Shown: in pieces, positions 47,751 through 55,971 of the stretch
Numbering within the stretch: position 1 is the first letter of the stretch
How the letters are laid out: every line of letters begins with the position of its first letter
Assembly: GCF_027158005.1 (NCBI RefSeq)
Contig: NZ_JAPVLQ010000003.1
Coordinates: 1-64,000 of the forward strand
Reading direction: 5' to 3'
DNA: 64,000 nucleotides
From: Rhodococcus sp. H36-A4
Lineage (GTDB): Bacteria > Actinomycetota > Actinomycetes > Mycobacteriales > Mycobacteriaceae
Notes under the pieces: model-generated
The model's input: only the letters and a program-made list of their open reading frames with translations
Databases searched by the model: none
What the model was told of the DNA's origin: nothing
Translations under genes and position numbers: made by a program

Positions 47751-48041
47751 ATGGACGGCGAAATCAGATACAACTTCGGCTCGATCACCGATCTGGCCGG
47801 CGGTATGACCAACAAATGGCAGTCGCTCAACGACAAACTCGACGAGATCAAGTCGTCGATTCAACCTCTCGTTGCGACGTGGCAGGGTGCCGATGCCGAC
47901 GCGTATCAGGTCAAGCAAGGGGAGTGGAACTCGGCGCAGACCGAGCTCACCACGGTCCTGCAAAGCCTGATCGGCGCGGTCAACTCCGGCAACCAAAAGA
48001 TGATGGAACAGGAAGCTATGAACCGGTCCCGTTTCTCGTGA
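47751..48041 (+). CDS. WXG100 protein, EsxA/ESAT-6-like
   Basis: 96-residue WXG100 protein with the WQG turn (ATWQGADADAYQ) and two flanking helices. No YxxxD/E tail is seen, as expected for the EsxA-type partner. GAGGA precedes the ATG. Presumed partner of the upstream EsxB-like protein; a GC-rich hairpin follows. Confidence 0.92.
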   Translation: MDGEIRYNFGSITDLAGGMTNKWQSLNDKLDEIKSSIQPLVATWQGADADAYQVKQGEWNSAQTELTTVLQSLIGAVNSGNQKMMEQEAMNRSRFS

Positions 48042-48060
48042 GGTAGTCGTGTGGCCATGT

Positions 48061-48088
48061 GCCCCGGCATTGCGCTCGATGCCGGGGC
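48061..48088 (+). terminator. Hairpin after the esx pair
   Basis: A perfect 10-bp stem (GCCCCGGCAT and its complement) with an 8-base loop, 20 bases after the EsxA-like stop. No T-run, so this is a weak prediction of termination for the eccC-esx unit. Confidence 0.5.
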
Positions 48089-48175
48089 CGTGTCGTGTCC
48101 GCAGGACCAGCCGCCAATACTGATCGGCACTCGACTCGGGTTGCTTCTACGTCGTCGTACCTGTGAGGTGGAAGC

Positions 48176-48523
48176 GTGGACCCCGTCGAAGCACGCAGGC
48201 GCATAGTCGATGCGCGGAGTGCAGCGCAGAGTCGCTTGGAGTCTTTGCGTGCACAGTTCGATGTGATCGTGGCGGGGTCCGAGTGGACCACCGATGACGA
48301 CGAGCACGATCCGGAAGGATCGACCATCGCCTTCGAGCGCGCCAAGGTGATCGGGCTGGCGCGGGATGCAGAGGACGAAGTTCGTGAGCTCGACGCAGCT
48401 CAGGAACGTGTCGCGTCAGGTTCTTACGGAGTGTGCGAGCGATGCGGTTCGGCTATCGCGGATCCGCGCTTGGAGGCGCTCCCCTCGGCTCGGCGCTGCA
48501 TAGTCTGCGTCCGACTTCGGTGA
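48176..48523 (+). CDS. TraR/DksA-type C4 zinc-finger protein
   Basis: 115 residues: an N-terminal coiled-coil-like helical part (LESLRAQFDVIVAGSEW onward to AQERVASG) and a C-terminal zinc finger with CERCG and CIVC (C-x2-C, 17 residues between, C-x2-C). DksA/TraR proteins act in the RNA polymerase secondary channel. The acidic tip of DksA is not obvious here, so that role is unproven. The GTG start follows GAGGTGGA. It lies between the esx pair and rplM. Confidence 0.8.
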   Translation: MDPVEARRRIVDARSAAQSRLESLRAQFDVIVAGSEWTTDDDEHDPEGSTIAFERAKVIGLARDAEDEVRELDAAQERVASGSYGVCERCGSAIADPRLEALPSARRCIVCVRLR

Positions 48524-48530
48524 AGGCGTT

Positions 48531-48560
48531 TTGACCTGCTGTAGTTACAACCGGTATTGT
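48531..48560 (+). promoter_or_regulatory. rplM-rpsI promoter
   Basis: TTGACC (48531-48536), an 18-base spacer and TATTGT (48555-48560), close to the sigma-A consensus. It gives a leader of about 120 bases before rplM. Confidence 0.75.
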
Positions 48561-48687
48561 CCCACGATGGCGTGGATGAGATCGTCGCGCGCGTTGTACG
48601 GCGATCACTTGCTCTCGGGTCTCAACTGGCCGCCGAGGGGATACACACGTCTTGGCCAGCAGCGACATCATGAAGACAGGAATTTTT

Positions 48688-49131
48688 GTGTCTACATACA
48701 GCCCTAAGGCCGGGGACACCACCCGGACTTGGCATGTGATCGACGCTACGGACGTTGTACTCGGTCGGCTCGCCGTCCAGGCAGCCAACTTGCTCCGTGG
48801 CAAGCACAAGCCCACCTATGCAGCGAACGTCGACGGTGGCGACTTCGTCGTCATCATCAACGCGGAGAAGGTTGCCATCAGCGGTAACAAGCGCGATGGC
48901 AAGCTCCTTTACCACCACTCCGGCCACCCGGGCGGTTTGAAGTCGCGCACGGTCGGCGAGGTTCTCGACAGGACCCCTGATCGTCTCGTGGAAAAAGCCG
49001 TCATCGGCATGATCCCCAAGAACAAGCTCGGCAGTGCCATCGCGGGCAAGCTGAAGGTCTACGCGGGACCGAACCACCCGCATACAGCTCAGCAGCCCGT
49101 TCCGTTCGAGATCAAGCAGGTGTCCCAGTGA
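48688..49131 (+). CDS. rplM: 50S ribosomal protein L13
   Basis: Early large-subunit assembly protein, 147 residues. Recognised by [40 protein letters not shown] and [15 protein letters not shown] chose the GTG at 48688 (AGGA six bases upstream, matching the family N-terminus) over an ATG at 48652. The stop overlaps rpsI as GTGA. Confidence 0.97.
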   Translation: MSTYSPKAGDTTRTWHVIDATDVVLGRLAVQAANLLRGKHKPTYAANVDGGDFVVIINAEKVAISGNKRDGKLLYHHSGHPGGLKSRTVGEVLDRTPDRLVEKAVIGMIPKNKLGSAIAGKLKVYAGPNHPHTAQQPVPFEIKQVSQ

Positions 49132-49664
49132 CGGCGCCGGAGGGAAATGACGTGACGTCGCAGGAGAACACCGAAGAGGTCGTCGAGATCGCCGCGGACG
49201 AGTTCGTGGCCGTCGAAGAGCCTGAGGTAGTCGAGGAGATCGAAGCCGCTGCTGCAGCGCCTGCACCGATCCTGTTCGATCGCCCGATCCAGACGGTCGG
49301 TCGTCGTAAGGAAGCCGTCGCGCGCGTGCGGTTCTCCTCGGGCAGCGGTGGGTTCAAGCTCAACGGCCGTAGCCTCGAAGACTACTTCCCCAACAAGGTG
49401 CACCAGCAGCTGATCAAGGCTCCGTTGGTCCTCGTCGATCGGGCAGAGTCCTTCGATATCGTCGCCTTGCTTCACGGTGGCGGCCCGTCCGGACAGGCAG
49501 GCGCATTGCGTCTGGCTATCGCGCGCGCCCTCATCGAGCTCACCCCGGAAGACCGTCCGCCGCTCAAGGCTGCCGGCTTCCTCACGCGTGATGCGCGTTC
49601 GGTGGAGCGCAAGAAGTACGGTCTGAAGAAGGCACGTAAGGCGTCGCAGTACTCCAAGCGCTGA
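49128..49664 (+). CDS. rpsI: 30S ribosomal protein S9, with acidic N-terminal extension
   Basis: S9 contacts the P-site tRNA with its C-terminal arginine-rich tail. The core begins near residue 50 ([20 protein letters not shown]) and ends in [12 protein letters not shown]. The first 45 residues are Glu/Ala/Val-rich and acidic. 178 residues in all. GTG start coupled to rplM. Confidence 0.97.
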   Translation: MTAPEGNDVTSQENTEEVVEIAADEFVAVEEPEVVEEIEAAAAAPAPILFDRPIQTVGRRKEAVARVRFSSGSGGFKLNGRSLEDYFPNKVHQQLIKAPLVLVDRAESFDIVALLHGGGPSGQAGALRLAIARALIELTPEDRPPLKAAGFLTRDARSVERKKYGLKKARKASQYSKR

Positions 49665-49683
49665 CGTTCTTTCCAGTTCTACC

Positions 49684-49726
49684 CGCGAGGGCAGGCGTCC
49701 AGAATTCTCGGATGCCTGCCCTCGCG
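49684..49726 (+). terminator. Terminator hairpin after rpsI
   Basis: A 17-pair stem (from CGCGAGGGCAGGC at 49684 to its complement ending at 49726, with one G-U pair) and a 9-base loop lies 20 bases after rpsI. The first T-rich stretch (ATTTTTATT) begins about 15 bases later. Confidence 0.75.
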
Positions 49727-49773
49727 GCGTTTGAAGATCAATTTTTATTCTGGCGAAGGGGGACGAACTCCAG

Positions 49774-51111
49774 ATGACTCGACTGTTCGGTACCGATGGT
49801 GTGCGGGGGCTGGCCAACGGCTTGTTGACTCCGGAGTTGGCGGTGAAGGTAGCCAGGGCTGCCGCAACCGTCTTGACGCAGGCTTCAGCGACGGAACGAC
49901 CCGTCGCGGTGGTGGGTCGTGATCCTCGAGCGAGTGGTGAGATGCTCGCAGCCGCGGTCACTGCAGGCCTTACGGCGTCGGGAGTCGACGTGCTCGACGT
50001 CGGGGTCCTCCCGACACCTGCCGTTGCGTACCTGACATCGGCGCGCGGTGCGCAACTGGGTGTCATGATCTCCGCGTCTCATAATCCGATGCCGGACAAC
50101 GGAATCAAGATTTTCGCGGTAGGCGGACACAAGCTCGACGACGACGTCGAAACTCGAATCGAGACCCTCGTAGCCGGAGACGGTGCCATGCCCGCACCCA
50201 CCGGTTCGGGTATCGGCCGCGTCCGAGTGATGACGGGTGCTGCCGAGGAATATGCGGCGCATCTCGGCTCGGCACTGTCGATTCGGCTCGACGGCGTCAC
50301 CGTTGTCGTCGATTGTGCGAACGGTGCTGCGTCCGCCGTCGCACCCTCGGTGTACGCGGCAGCGGGAGCGAGGGTGATCGCGATCAACGCGGACCCGGAC
50401 GGCCTCAATATCAACGACGGCTGCGGATCCACGCACATGGAAGAGCTACAGGCAGCCGTGGTGTCCCATGGAGCGGACTTGGGCATCGCTCACGACGGTG
50501 ACGCCGACCGATGCCTCGCCGTCGACGCCTCCGGGCACATTGTCGATGGCGACGCAATCATGGCGATACTGGCCATCGGAATGAAGGAATCCGGCGAGCT
50601 CACCGACAACACGCTGGTCGCGACCGTCATGAGCAATCTCGGTTTGCACATTGCGATGCGCGCCGCTGATATCGACATGCGCACCACAGCAGTAGGCGAC
50701 CGGTATGTTCTCGAGGATCTTAGAGCTGGGGGCTACGCCTTGGGGGGCGAGCAAAGTGGCCACGTTGTCATTCCCGGATTCGGGACCACCGGTGATGGAA
50801 CCCTCACCGCGTTGCGAATCATGGGGAGAATGGCCGAGACCGGTCGTTCTTTGGCCGATCTGGCCTCGGCAATGACCACACTTCCGCAGGTGCTCATCAA
50901 CGTGAAGGTATCGGACAAGACAGCTGTGGCGACGGCGCCTGCGGTGCTCGAAGGTGTGGCCGAGGTCGAGCGCATTTTGGGGGACACAGGTCGAGTGTTG
51001 TTGCGGCCCAGCGGCACCGAACAGTTGGTGCGGGTGATGGTGGAGGCGGCCGAGCCGGACCTCGCCCGTCGACTCGCCGAGGAGTTGGCGAATCGGGTCG
51101 GGCAGGTCTGA
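49774..51111 (+). CDS. glmM: Phosphoglucosamine mutase
   Basis: Interconverts glucosamine-6-phosphate and glucosamine-1-phosphate in UDP-GlcNAc synthesis, supplying peptidoglycan and arabinogalactan linker. 445 residues. [15 protein letters not shown] at the start; phosphoserine loop ISASHNP with Ser102; metal loop DGDADR; sugar loop GGEQSGH; phosphate-binding [12 protein letters not shown] at the C-terminus. The partner enzyme glmS is 5 kb downstream. Confidence 0.97.
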   Translation: MTRLFGTDGVRGLANGLLTPELAVKVARAAATVLTQASATERPVAVVGRDPRASGEMLAAAVTAGLTASGVDVLDVGVLPTPAVAYLTSARGAQLGVMISASHNPMPDNGIKIFAVGGHKLDDDVETRIETLVAGDGAMPAPTGSGIGRVRVMTGAAEEYAAHLGSALSIRLDGVTVVVDCANGAASAVAPSVYAAAGARVIAINADPDGLNINDGCGSTHMEELQAAVVSHGADLGIAHDGDADRCLAVDASGHIVDGDAIMAILAIGMKESGELTDNTLVATVMSNLGLHIAMRAADIDMRTTAVGDRYVLEDLRAGGYALGGEQSGHVVIPGFGTTGDGTLTALRIMGRMAETGRSLADLASAMTTLPQVLINVKVSDKTAVATAPAVLEGVAEVERILGDTGRVLLRPSGTEQLVRVMVEAAEPDLARRLAEELANRVGQV

Positions 51112-51147
51112 CTCGGGCCGTCCCCGAGATCAGTGTTTTCGGTCGGA

Positions 51148-52188
51148 TCAGTCCGTCAGAGCACGAAGCGCGGTCAACTGTGCGACACGTCCTGCGGTGT
51201 TTTCTGCCAGAGGCTGGACGTTCAGTGTGGTGACACCGGCCTCGGCGAATGCTGCGACGCGTTCCTTCACGTAGCTTTCCGGCCCGATCAGGTTGATGGC
51301 GCGCACGAGCTCGTCGGGCACCGCAGCCGTTGCCTCTTCCTTCTTGCCTGCCAGATACAGGTCCTGAATCTTCTCGGCCTCGGCTTCGTAGCCGTATCGT
51401 CGAGCGAGGTCGTTGTAGAAGTTCTTTCCCTTGGCTCCCATTCCGCCGATGTACAGGGCGAGGTGAGGCTTGACCCACGGGAGGTACTTCTCAGCGTCCT
51501 CGCCGATGGCGAGCGTCGGACTTGCGAAGACCTCCAGGTCGCCCAGGGACGGGTCTCGCTTGGCCTTGCCTGCGCTCAGCGCGTCGCCCCACACTTGGTC
51601 CGCTTTTTCCGGGAAGTAGAAGATCGGCTGCCAGCCCTCGGCGATTTCTGCGGTGAGCTCGACGTTCTTGGGTCCGAGTGCAGCGATGACTACCGGGATC
51701 TTTTCGCGCACAGGATGATTGATCAACTTGAGCGGCTTGCCCAGGCCGGTGCCCTTGTCTGCAGGCAAGGGGATCTGGTAATGCTTGCCCTGGTGGACGA
51801 CCTTCTCGCGGCGCCACACCTGACGGCAGATCTCGATGACCTCGCGAGTCCGAGCGATGGGTGCGTCGTACTTGACCCCGTGGAAACCCTCGACGACCTG
51901 GGGGCCGGACGCGCCGAGGCCGAGAACGAAGCGACCGTCGGAGACGTAGTCGAGGCCGGCTGCAGTCATGGCAGTCAATGATGGTGTGCGGGTGTAGATC
52001 TGGAAGATGCCCGACGCGATCTTGATCGTGGACGTCTTCGCTGCCAGGAAGCCGAGCTGGCTGACGGCGTCGAACGAGTATGCCTCGGGAACGAAGATGA
52101 TATCGAGGCCCGACTTCTCGAGTTCTTCTACCTCGGCCACGGTTTCTTTGAAACCGCCCGAGTAGTTGAGCGTGGTTCCGATATGCAT
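51148..52188 (-). CDS. LLM class F420-type oxidoreductase
   Basis: 346-residue luciferase-like TIM barrel. MHIGTTLNYSGGFKETVAEV at the start, DGRFVLGLGASGPQVVEGFH and PVVIAALGPKNVELTAEIAE fit the F420-dependent LLM group common in actinobacteria. GAGGAG lies just upstream of the ATG. It converges on glmM. The substrate cannot be read from the sequence. Confidence 0.85.
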   Translation of the reverse strand: MHIGTTLNYSGGFKETVAEVEELEKSGLDIIFVPEAYSFDAVSQLGFLAAKTSTIKIASGIFQIYTRTPSLTAMTAAGLDYVSDGRFVLGLGASGPQVVEGFHGVKYDAPIARTREVIEICRQVWRREKVVHQGKHYQIPLPADKGTGLGKPLKLINHPVREKIPVVIAALGPKNVELTAEIAEGWQPIFYFPEKADQVWGDALSAGKAKRDPSLGDLEVFASPTLAIGEDAEKYLPWVKPHLALYIGGMGAKGKNFYNDLARRYGYEAEAEKIQDLYLAGKKEEATAAVPDELVRAINLIGPESYVKERVAAFAEAGVTTLNVQPLAENTAGRVAQLTALRALTD

Positions 52189-52325
52189 GAGACTCCTCGC
52201 AGGTGTGAGCGTGTTATCTGTAACCCGAGCTGTATACCTGGGACGTTACCGGTACCGGAGGGAACCGATCCCACGCGGGCTGCGTCGAACAGGACAGGGG
52301 TATTTCGCCCGACGGACGTGGAAGC

Positions 52326-52658
52326 GTGGTGTGCGAGATGTGTGACGAGTTGGACATCGATGCGGAGGCAGTCGGTGCTGTAGCCGGAGCTTTCGGCGAT
52401 AGCGCCCAGGCAATTGCGTCGGCTGCAGAAATTGCGAGCGGGTTTACTTTCGGTCCGACGGTCGCCGGCCGGAACTACGGCGACCTCGGTGTGCGTATTG
52501 CAGCGGCCGGCGAACGTGTGGGGTCGTCGCTACGACGCTGGAGTGAGGCGTCCGAGGACAACGCCGACCGGTTTCGCACCAGCGTCGACGGATATCGATT
52601 TTTCGACGATGCGCTGTCGACGGGCCTGCACGATCCCCGAATCGAATCGACCCGATGA
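52326..52658 (+). CDS. EspC-like small type VII substrate (Rv3440c position)
   Basis: About 110 residues with the layout of ESX EspC/DUF2580 proteins: a helix with DIDAEAVGAVAGAFGDSAQA, a turn, and a second amphipathic helix ending GERVGSSLRRWSEASEDN. It overlaps the next gene as ATGA. The start is uncertain (GTG 52326, GTG 52329 or ATG 52338). I recall a gene of this size, Rv3440c, at the same place in M. tuberculosis. Probably secreted or a chaperone-like partner of the next protein (inference). Confidence 0.65.
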   Translation: MVCEMCDELDIDAEAVGAVAGAFGDSAQAIASAAEIASGFTFGPTVAGRNYGDLGVRIAAAGERVGSSLRRWSEASEDNADRFRTSVDGYRFFDDALSTGLHDPRIESTR

Positions 52659-54685
52659 CATCACCGACGATGCCGGGTGTGGAGTCTTTGGTCTCGGTCG
52701 ACAGCCTTCTCGACGGCGGTACCCGTGGCTTGCTGTATTTCGAACGTCACCTCCCGACGCTGAATCGGATCGATGGTTCTCTCGAGTGGACGTACGCCGA
52801 AATGTGCGCACGCTACGACGAGCAACGCGGGTTGGATATTGCGGCCTTGACTGCCGATGCCGAAGCGTTGGGCAGAGTGCTCGAGCTTGCACGCTCGCAG
52901 ATCGAGGAACAGCGGCGTCTGTCCGCGGTGCTGGACCGTTCGTGGTCGGGCACAGCCGGTGAGGCGGCGATGTCGGACGTGGAATCGGACCTGCAGTGCG
53001 CACTCTCGCGTGTGAACTCGATCGATCAGCTGCACCAATCCATGCACACCGCAGTCGATGTCATCGGCGAGATCGTACGGGACAAGGCGACCGTCGTGGG
53101 ATCGATCGACTTCTCTCGCGTCGGCGGCAAACCGATCGAGTCGATCGAGGCGATCTCGTACTTCGCCGGTCTCGAGCTCGATTCCTTCCAAGGTGTCGGG
53201 CCGGTCGCGAATGCGTTTCTGGCTACGGTCGAGACTGCGCTGCCGGAGATCGCGGAGGTGGTCGACACGCGGACACCCCTCGACAGTGCCGGACTGGGCA
53301 AGGTTCGAAAAGTCTGCGATGCGTGGCTGAACGAGGTTTTCCGGCCCGCGGTCACGGAGACCTGCCTCGCATTCGTGGAAATCTGCGCGGCTACGGACAC
53401 CGGCGTTCGAGACCTCTTGGCAGTCGTGGCGAACACAGCGGAGGCCATCGATGATTCCGAATTTCGGTCCACCGACATCGACGACTCGGCTGTGAGCCGA
53501 CTGGACCCCGAGTGCCGAACTGCACCCGACGATCTTCCGGAATCTGGCCCGGGCACGATGCCGCCGCCGGAACTACAGCAGTCCGAACCACAGCAGTCCG
53601 AACCACAGCAGTCCGAACCACAGCAGTCCGAACCGCAGCAGTCCGAACCGCAGCAGTCCGAACCGCAGCAGTCCGCACCGCAGCACTCGGCCCAGCCGCA
53701 GGCCGCACTTCCTCAACAGGCTGTGCCGACAACAGCCCCTGCGACCAGCAGCATGCCAGCGCAGCCGCAGCCGCAGCAGAGCCCGGACATCGACACCGGA
53801 AGTCGCACTGGCCCTTCCGGTTCAGCAGGCTCGCCCGACTCGGTGGCAGCAATCGAGTCGGCGGTGCAACGTGCACTCGAACCGCTCACCGCTGATATTC
53901 GCTCGGCCATAGATCGCATTCTTGATTCCGAAGCTGGTGAAACACCGGCCCCTCTGAACGGTCGAGGGGAGGAGCTGAGCTCGAACAGCTCTGTTCCGGA
54001 ACAGGATTCACCGGCTTTCGTGGAGCTGCCGGAAGCTGACGCGGAACCAGCGAACGCTGGCACGCAATTGCCGACTGCTGGCCCGGCGGAGCCGGACCCG
54101 GGTGGAATGTCACCAGAACGAGGGCACCTCATGGCCGAGTTGGATGGGCACAGCGCGAAGATCGCTGTGGCGGATAATGGAACGTTGTCATTGGAACTCG
54201 GTAACCCCGACGGCGGAGTACGTCGATTCGAACTTCGGATGGGTCCGCTCGGGCTTCCCGTGATCGTCGAGACTCTCGAAGCTCCGCCAGTCGTTTCCGG
54301 CTCGGCTCCGGAACAACAGACACCCGAGCTAGCTAACCCCGAGCGAGCTATCCCCGAACAGGGAGATCCCGACCGGCCTACGGGTGAATCGAACGTCGAG
54401 AAGCCGGAGGTGGAACCGGAGGAAGGGCCCGACCCAGAGCCTGCACCCGCCGTACCGGACCTCGGTACGTCCGAAGACTCCGAACCCGAATATTTCGAAC
54501 CTGGGGGGTGCGCGCCGGACCGGGGGAGTGCCGAGGGTGAAGCCGCCCCGATAGAACCCCCGATGCAAACTCCGTCGCAGCCCCGGACACCGGCAGAGGG
54601 TCCGGCACCTTCAGCGGCGGAGCAGGGTGCAGAGGGGCCGTCGTTGGACTCTGGTGCACACCTTGCCGAAGCCGGGCCGCTGTGA
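52655..54685 (+). CDS. Large WXG-like, Pro/Glu-rich protein with QQSEP repeats (Rv3439c position)
   Basis: 676 residues with no enzymatic domain I can name. Residues 1-290 are helical; a WSGTAGEAAM turn near residue 99 resembles the WxG turn of ESX substrates. Residues 308-342 are a QQSEP repeat array. The rest is Pro/Glu/Ser-rich and probably disordered, with one small folded segment (about 480-550, AKIAVADNGTLSLELGNPDG). There is no signal peptide. Gene order glmM, EspC-like, this gene, hydrolase, glmS matches what I recall as Rv3441c-Rv3436c. Probably an ESX-linked secreted protein (inference). Confidence 0.7.
   Translation: MTSPTMPGVESLVSVDSLLDGGTRGLLYFERHLPTLNRIDGSLEWTYAEMCARYDEQRGLDIAALTADAEALGRVLELARSQIEEQRRLSAVLDRSWSGTAGEAAMSDVESDLQCALSRVNSIDQLHQSMHTAVDVIGEIVRDKATVVGSIDFSRVGGKPIESIEAISYFAGLELDSFQGVGPVANAFLATVETALPEIAEVVDTRTPLDSAGLGKVRKVCDAWLNEVFRPAVTETCLAFVEICAATDTGVRDLLAVVANTAEAIDDSEFRSTDIDDSAVSRLDPECRTAPDDLPESGPGTMPPPELQQSEPQQSEPQQSEPQQSEPQQSEPQQSEPQQSAPQHSAQPQAALPQQAVPTTAPATSSMPAQPQPQQSPDIDTGSRTGPSGSAGSPDSVAAIESAVQRALEPLTADIRSAIDRILDSEAGETPAPLNGRGEELSSNSSVPEQDSPAFVELPEADAEPANAGTQLPTAGPAEPDPGGMSPERGHLMAELDGHSAKIAVADNGTLSLELGNPDGGVRRFELRMGPLGLPVIVETLEAPPVVSGSAPEQQTPELANPERAIPEQGDPDRPTGESNVEKPEVEPEEGPDPEPAPAVPDLGTSEDSEPEYFEPGGCAPDRGSAEGEAAPIEPPMQTPSQPRTPAEGPAPSAAEQGAEGPSLDSGAHLAEAGPL
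53576..53680 (+). repeat. 15-bp tandem repeat, seven units, encoding QQSEP
   Basis: Seven head-to-tail copies of CAGCAGTCCGAACCA or its G-ending variant (the seventh has GCA for GAA), followed by a degenerate eighth. The unit is a multiple of three, so copy-number change by slippage would lengthen or shorten the protein without a frameshift. Confidence 0.95.
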
Positions 54686-54999
54686 CCGGCGGTGGGGGCA
54701 CGTGGAGGAGCGAAATCCAACGCGTTCGGGCCGAGCACCGTGCCGCACTGGATCGGGTGTCGGATCGACTCGACACGATTGCGCGAACTACGGCCGGTGT
54801 CGGGCCGTCACCGGCCGCAATTGACGACCACGGCCCGCGTCCGGGGCCGAGTGGAGTTTCTAACGAGAACGTCGAGGAAGATCGATCCGTGAACGCGTAC
54901 CGGTCGTATCTGTTGCCGGCGAACCTCGATACGCGGGTGCATGCAGCAGTCCAGGCAACCTGGGCCGAGGATGACCCGCCTTCGAGCTGGCTGAGGTGA
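54682..54999 (+). CDS. Small hypothetical protein downstream of the large WXG-like gene
   Basis: 105 residues, unknown family. It starts at a GTG in a GTGA overlap with the upstream gene, with a helical stretch (RSEIQRVRAEHRAALDRVSD), a Gly/Pro-rich middle, and a C-terminal RSYLLPANLDTRVHAAVQAT segment. The overlap makes it the third member of the EspC-like operon. It stops 6 bases short of the convergent hydrolase gene. Confidence 0.6.
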   Translation: MTGGGGTWRSEIQRVRAEHRAALDRVSDRLDTIARTTAGVGPSPAAIDDHGPRPGPSGVSNENVEEDRSVNAYRSYLLPANLDTRVHAAVQATWAEDDPPSSWLR

Positions 55000-55005
55000 A
55001 GAGGA

Positions 55006-55860
55006 TCAGCGACCGATCACTGCACGCACTGCCGAGATTGCGCTCGGCTTCGGCTGCTCCGCGATTGGTGCGTGGGGATCGATTACTCGCGTGTTCTTCA
55101 ATTCCGCTGCACCGGCGAGTTCTTCGTACTTCTTGTCGCCGGAGAGGTGGAACAACAGGAATGCAGTCAGTAGCGCGCGGACGACCTCGACTGTCGACCT
55201 CTCGGTACCGCCGAAGCCGAGGGGGCTGAGAAGCCGTCTTCCTTCGACCATGCCGTCGGACGACGCTTTGTCGATGCGTCGAAATGTCGAGGGCCCTCCC
55301 CATGCGCCGGCGAGCGCGAGTGTGTTGTCGTTCAACGAATCGGTCATGGCTGCATCTCCCAGCACCAAACCTGGCACCGACAAGGATTGCGCTGCGGTCT
55401 CCGCGCTCGGCACCGTCGGTGCTGGAAAGAGCGCGGCTACGGCTTTGATGTCCGAGCGCGATGCGGCTGCGAGAACTGCAACGCTCGCTCCCATGCCGTG
55501 GCCGGCTACGGCGAGTTTGTCGGGGTGCACACTGATATTGCCGGTTCCCAACCGCACTCCGGTCATGATGTCGAGCACTGTGCCGAGGTCGGCGGCAAGG
55601 CCGCGGTGTGACGGAAATGGCCCGCGTTCGGTGTCGGGCGCCGCGGCGACGATGCCCCACGACGCAAGGTGCTTCAGGGTGTTCGTGTAGTGGTCGCCGC
55701 GCAACAGCCAGCCGTGCCCGAAAGCGACTCCGGGCAGGTTGTAGCCCTCCGCCGGGGTGTAGACGACGCCGGGTTGCCCGGCGAGGGCGAGGTCACCGCG
55801 GAGCACTTCGTGCGGACCGCGCTTGCTGAGTTCTGCTGCGAGCTTCTTAGGTGTCGCCAC
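55006..55860 (-). CDS. Alpha/beta hydrolase-fold protein lacking the nucleophile serine (Rv3438 position)
   Basis: 284 residues of dienelactone-hydrolase/PETase-like fold: LPGVAFGHGWLLRGDHY (oxyanion region), the elbow VAGHGMGASVAVLAA, then VPGLVLGDAAM and TFRRIDKASSDGMVEGRRLL. The elbow reads GHGMG, so the catalytic serine is glycine and hydrolase activity by the usual mechanism is not expected. GTG start at 55860, divergent from glmS. Probably a non-catalytic binding protein, or it uses another residue (inference). Confidence 0.75.
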   Translation of the reverse strand: MATPKKLAAELSKRGPHEVLRGDLALAGQPGVVYTPAEGYNLPGVAFGHGWLLRGDHYTNTLKHLASWGIVAAAPDTERGPFPSHRGLAADLGTVLDIMTGVRLGTGNISVHPDKLAVAGHGMGASVAVLAAASRSDIKAVAALFPAPTVPSAETAAQSLSVPGLVLGDAAMTDSLNDNTLALAGAWGGPSTFRRIDKASSDGMVEGRRLLSPLGFGGTERSTVEVVRALLTAFLLFHLSGDKKYEELAGAAELKNTRVIDPHAPIAEQPKPSAISAVRAVIGR

Positions 55861-55957
55861 GGATGTAGACGCTATCGGATCGAGTGTGATCGGCGGGGGT
55901 ACGGGGCCGAGTCGGGGTTCTCGCGTTCTCCCGCGAGGATCTCCGCCGGTCTCCGAG

Positions 55958-55963
55958 TACCCT
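55958..55963 (+). promoter_or_regulatory. -10 element of glmS, suggesting a leaderless mRNA
   Basis: TACCCT ends eight bases before the glmS ATG, so transcription would start at or within two bases of the start codon. No Shine-Dalgarno is visible and no clear -35 is seen. Confidence 0.5.
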
Positions 55964-55971
55964 CAAGCACC

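Noticed and set aside
51112..51128. Short hairpin between glmM and the LLM gene as a terminator
   Set aside because: Only a 6-bp stem with no T-run; too weak to call.
53576..53695. Tandem repeats considered as a CRISPR array
   Set aside because: Units are only 15 bases, contiguous, without spacers, and translate in frame as QQSEP.
55669..55971. glmS extended upstream by about 100 codons
   Set aside because: GlmS needs Cys directly after the initiator Met; the extension overlaps the divergent hydrolase gene and has no conserved sequence.
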